Source: a virus
DNA: 30,555 bases
IMG/VR virus record: IMGVR_UViG_3300023174_004943
Coordinates: 1-30,555 of that record
Direction: 5' to 3' (one strand)
Below are positions 29,102 through 30,555 of this stretch, in pieces. How positions within the stretch are numbered: position 1 is the first letter of the stretch; each line of letters begins with the position of its first letter. Position numbers and translations under genes: made by a program. A model generated the notes under the pieces. It saw only the letters and a program-made list of their open reading frames with translations. It made no database searches and was not told the origin of the DNA.

Positions 29102-29707
29102 TTAGTCTATAATTGTGAATTGTCTTAAATCTGCATACTCAACGTATTTGGGTTTGGGTTTGTTTTCCTTAATACCTTGTAGTAATGCAATTCCTAGTTC
29201 TGCTTCTTCGGGCCTCGGTTTATAATGATACCCCACCTTGAACTCTTTTTGATTGGTCCATGGTACAGTATTTAGGTCACGTCCATCGTACCGCATACGA
29301 ATCAGTGATTCATATGCACTGCTGTCATCTAGTAGTATAGCACCACCACGCCCTATTTGTAAAGGCTTATCATAACCAAAACTTAAACATTGCATGGTTC
29401 CGGGTCTATACATGTTTTCTTCCAGTCTCCGGGCACTATCCCAAATTCTAGTCAAACCAAAAGAATATTCTCCAAGCCATTGTTCTTCACCGGTATATGT
29501 GTACTGGATACCTAACTTATGCATGGTCATAGGAATACTTAGATATGTCCGGGGAGTCATTCTAACTTCTTTAACATCATCATAACGCAAACACATTTCA
29601 ATTGCGTGGGTACAACAGTCAGTCATGATGGTATAAGGAGCACCTGTGTACTCTGCTAACGCCAGTTCGAATTGTTTAATTTTATCAAAGGCGTTTGAGT
29701 AATTCAT
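29102..29707 (-). CDS. Mini DegT-type aminotransferase-like protein
   Basis: The 201-residue protein aligns with the PLP core of DegT/DnrJ/EryC1 aminotransferases but is about half the family's size (about 370-400). Visible are TDCCTHAIEMCLRY (compare NSGTxAL), RTYLSIPMTMHKLG, IWDSARRL (Asp90) and SFGYDKPLQIGRGGAILLDD with the presumed PLP lysine Lys114. The C-terminal domain is missing. Because the key Lys and Asp are kept and similar short forms seem to occur in phages, it may be functional rather than degraded. It overlaps the glycosyltransferase stop by 23 bases. Confidence 0.82.
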   Translation of the reverse strand: MNYSNAFDKIKQFELALAEYTGAPYTIMTDCCTHAIEMCLRYDDVKEVRMTPRTYLSIPMTMHKLGIQYTYTGEEQWLGEYSFGLTRIWDSARRLEENMYRPGTMQCLSFGYDKPLQIGRGGAILLDDSSAYESLIRMRYDGRDLNTVPWTNQKEFKVGYHYKPRPEEAELGIALLQGIKENKPKPKYVEYADLRQFTIID

Positions 29708-30555
29708 CTGCGCTGAAGAAGTTATCGGTTAAGTTTTGTGTTTGTTTTTGCAATTCTGACAGTCTGCGATCATAGTGATCCATGTGTTGTATAATAGCAA
29801 AACACAAATTAGATCGATCAGCAACATAATGATTCCAACTTTCAGTCCAGCGGCTGGGATATTTGAACGTGTCGGAATACATTTCCGAATAACTCAAGCG
29901 ATCCGGAACCATAGGAATAGCATCTACTAATGCACCTTCATAACAACTGATGCCAAGGGTCTCTTGTAAGTTGGCACTGAACACCAATTTGGCTTGGCCT
30001 AGCAGATTATGATATTCGTTTTTTGTTAGTTGTTGGTCTTGACAAACAACAAATTCATATTGTGGCAAGTGTTCTTTTAAATCTCTAAAGATTTCAACCT
30101 GCTTCTCTGGAGCAATACGATGCGGGAACAGTATAAGGTCCCGCTTGAGCATGTTCTTATACATTGTCAGTGTTGAATCCATATACTCCATGGGCCAACC
30201 TGTGCGGACTATTTTACCACTGTTGTACCGTTCTTCAAAATCTTCTTGGTACCATGGATTCTCACTAGTAAAGCCATCGTGTAGTAATTCGTCTATAAAT
30301 AGTTTGACATGGAATTCTGTAGCAAAGTAGTTATGGTCAAATGCATAATACATACTTTTTTCAGCATGTCTCACCCAAGGTTTATCTCCAACTAAGCGTC
30401 CAAGAAAGTCTTGCGGATCATAACTGCCAGCATGCCACAATCCATGTAAGGTCCAGTTAAAGCCTAATAGGTCCGACATATATTTCAGTTGGATCACAGT
30501 GGGGTTCCACGCATCTGTAAAGATAAAGTGATCGTCGGGACTGGTCTTGCCTTGA
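29685..30555 (-). CDS. Glycosyltransferase (GT4/GT-B-like), N terminus outside window
   Basis: The frame is open to the right end of the window, so the N terminus is missing and the GTG near 30497 is not the true start. The 289 visible codons show FPHRIAPEKQVEIFRDL, YEFVVCQ, LTKNEYHNLLGQAKLVFSAN and LQETLGISCYEGALVDAIP, followed by VPDRLSYSEMY, which matches the C-terminal nucleotide-sugar-binding half of GT-B glycosyltransferases (the E-x7-E type segment). It precedes the mini-aminotransferase and so belongs with sugar-modification genes. Donor and acceptor are unknown. Confidence 0.83.
   Translation of the reverse strand, partial: QGKTSPDDHFIFTDAWNPTVIQLKYMSDLLGFNWTLHGLWHAGSYDPQDFLGRLVGDKPWVRHAEKSMYYAFDHNYFATEFHVKLFIDELLHDGFTSENPWYQEDFEERYNSGKIVRTGWPMEYMDSTLTMYKNMLKRDLILFPHRIAPEKQVEIFRDLKEHLPQYEFVVCQDQQLTKNEYHNLLGQAKLVFSANLQETLGISCYEGALVDAIPMVPDRLSYSEMYSDTFKYPSRWTESWNHYVADRSNLCFAIIQHMDHYDRRLSELQKQTQNLTDNFFSADELLKRL

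Noticed and set aside
1-30555. CRISPR array, insertion sequence, integrase or att site
   Set aside because: No regularly spaced DNA repeats, transposase motifs or integrase genes are seen; the only internal repeats are protein-level modules at 986-1900.

Overview
The window looks like the interior of a lytic, T4-type (myovirus-like) phage genome from an aquatic Gram-negative bacterium. The evidence is compact gene packing with ATGA and TAATG overlaps, many short conserved phage proteins, a T4-type RNase H/5' nuclease, a phage nucleotide module (dCMP deaminase, ThyA thymidylate synthase, dihydrofolate reductase, MazG-like protein) and no ribosomal or housekeeping genes. No capsid, tail, terminase, polymerase, integrase or tRNA gene is visible, so the phage affiliation is strong but the exact family and host are inferred. 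The lipoprotein signal with a lipobox points to a Gram-negative host.

Layout. Bases 1-3403 are on the plus strand: the end of a carbamoyltransferase, dCMP deaminase, a large repeat-containing glycosyltransferase-like protein and a ParB-like protein. A strand switch lies at 3404-3434, and everything from 3435 to 30555 is on the minus strand, so it is transcribed from right to left. In that direction there are: (i) 30555-25834, a glycosyltransferase, a mini DegT aminotransferase, GTP cyclohydrolase I and a run of small conserved phage proteins; (ii) 25787-24486, an FG-GAP/VCBS lipoprotein with its own promoter; (iii) 24455-22277, a cupin, a hypothetical protein, a phosphoribosyltransferase and a fatty acid desaturase; (iv) 22159-19032, QueD, a Cys-rich protein, a DNA methyltransferase, a membrane peptide, a MazG-like protein and QueE; (v) 18986-17492, a Lys/Ala-rich protein and a tandem pair of SGNH-hydrolase-like proteins; (vi) 17474-13542, RNase H, conserved small proteins and a radical SAM enzyme, closed by a hairpin terminator; (vii) 13444-12605, small proteins; (viii) 12522-9652, a MoxR ATPase and its VWA/metallopeptidase partner; (ix) 9655-3435, small proteins, DHFR, ThyA, a sugar epimerase and a DegT aminotransferase.

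Functional themes. dCMP deaminase, ThyA and DHFR form a dTMP supply module. FolE, QueD and QueE form three successive steps toward preQ0, which suggests 7-deazaguanine DNA modification; QueC and a DNA transglycosylase are not in the window. Carbamoyltransferase, epimerase, two DegT-type aminotransferases and the glycosyltransferases suggest making or transferring a modified sugar. Host-like accessory genes include a membrane desaturase and a surface lipoprotein.

The most distinctive non-coding signal is a set of sigma70-like promoters. All but one have 17-bp spacers. Four consecutive ones at 11.3-13.5 kb share an AATTC element just after the -35 box, and two others sit so close to the ATG that the transcripts may be leaderless. 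Two, possibly three, tiny genes (51, 36 and perhaps 18 codons) fill gaps between annotated-size genes. No stretch longer than 300 bases lacks a gene.
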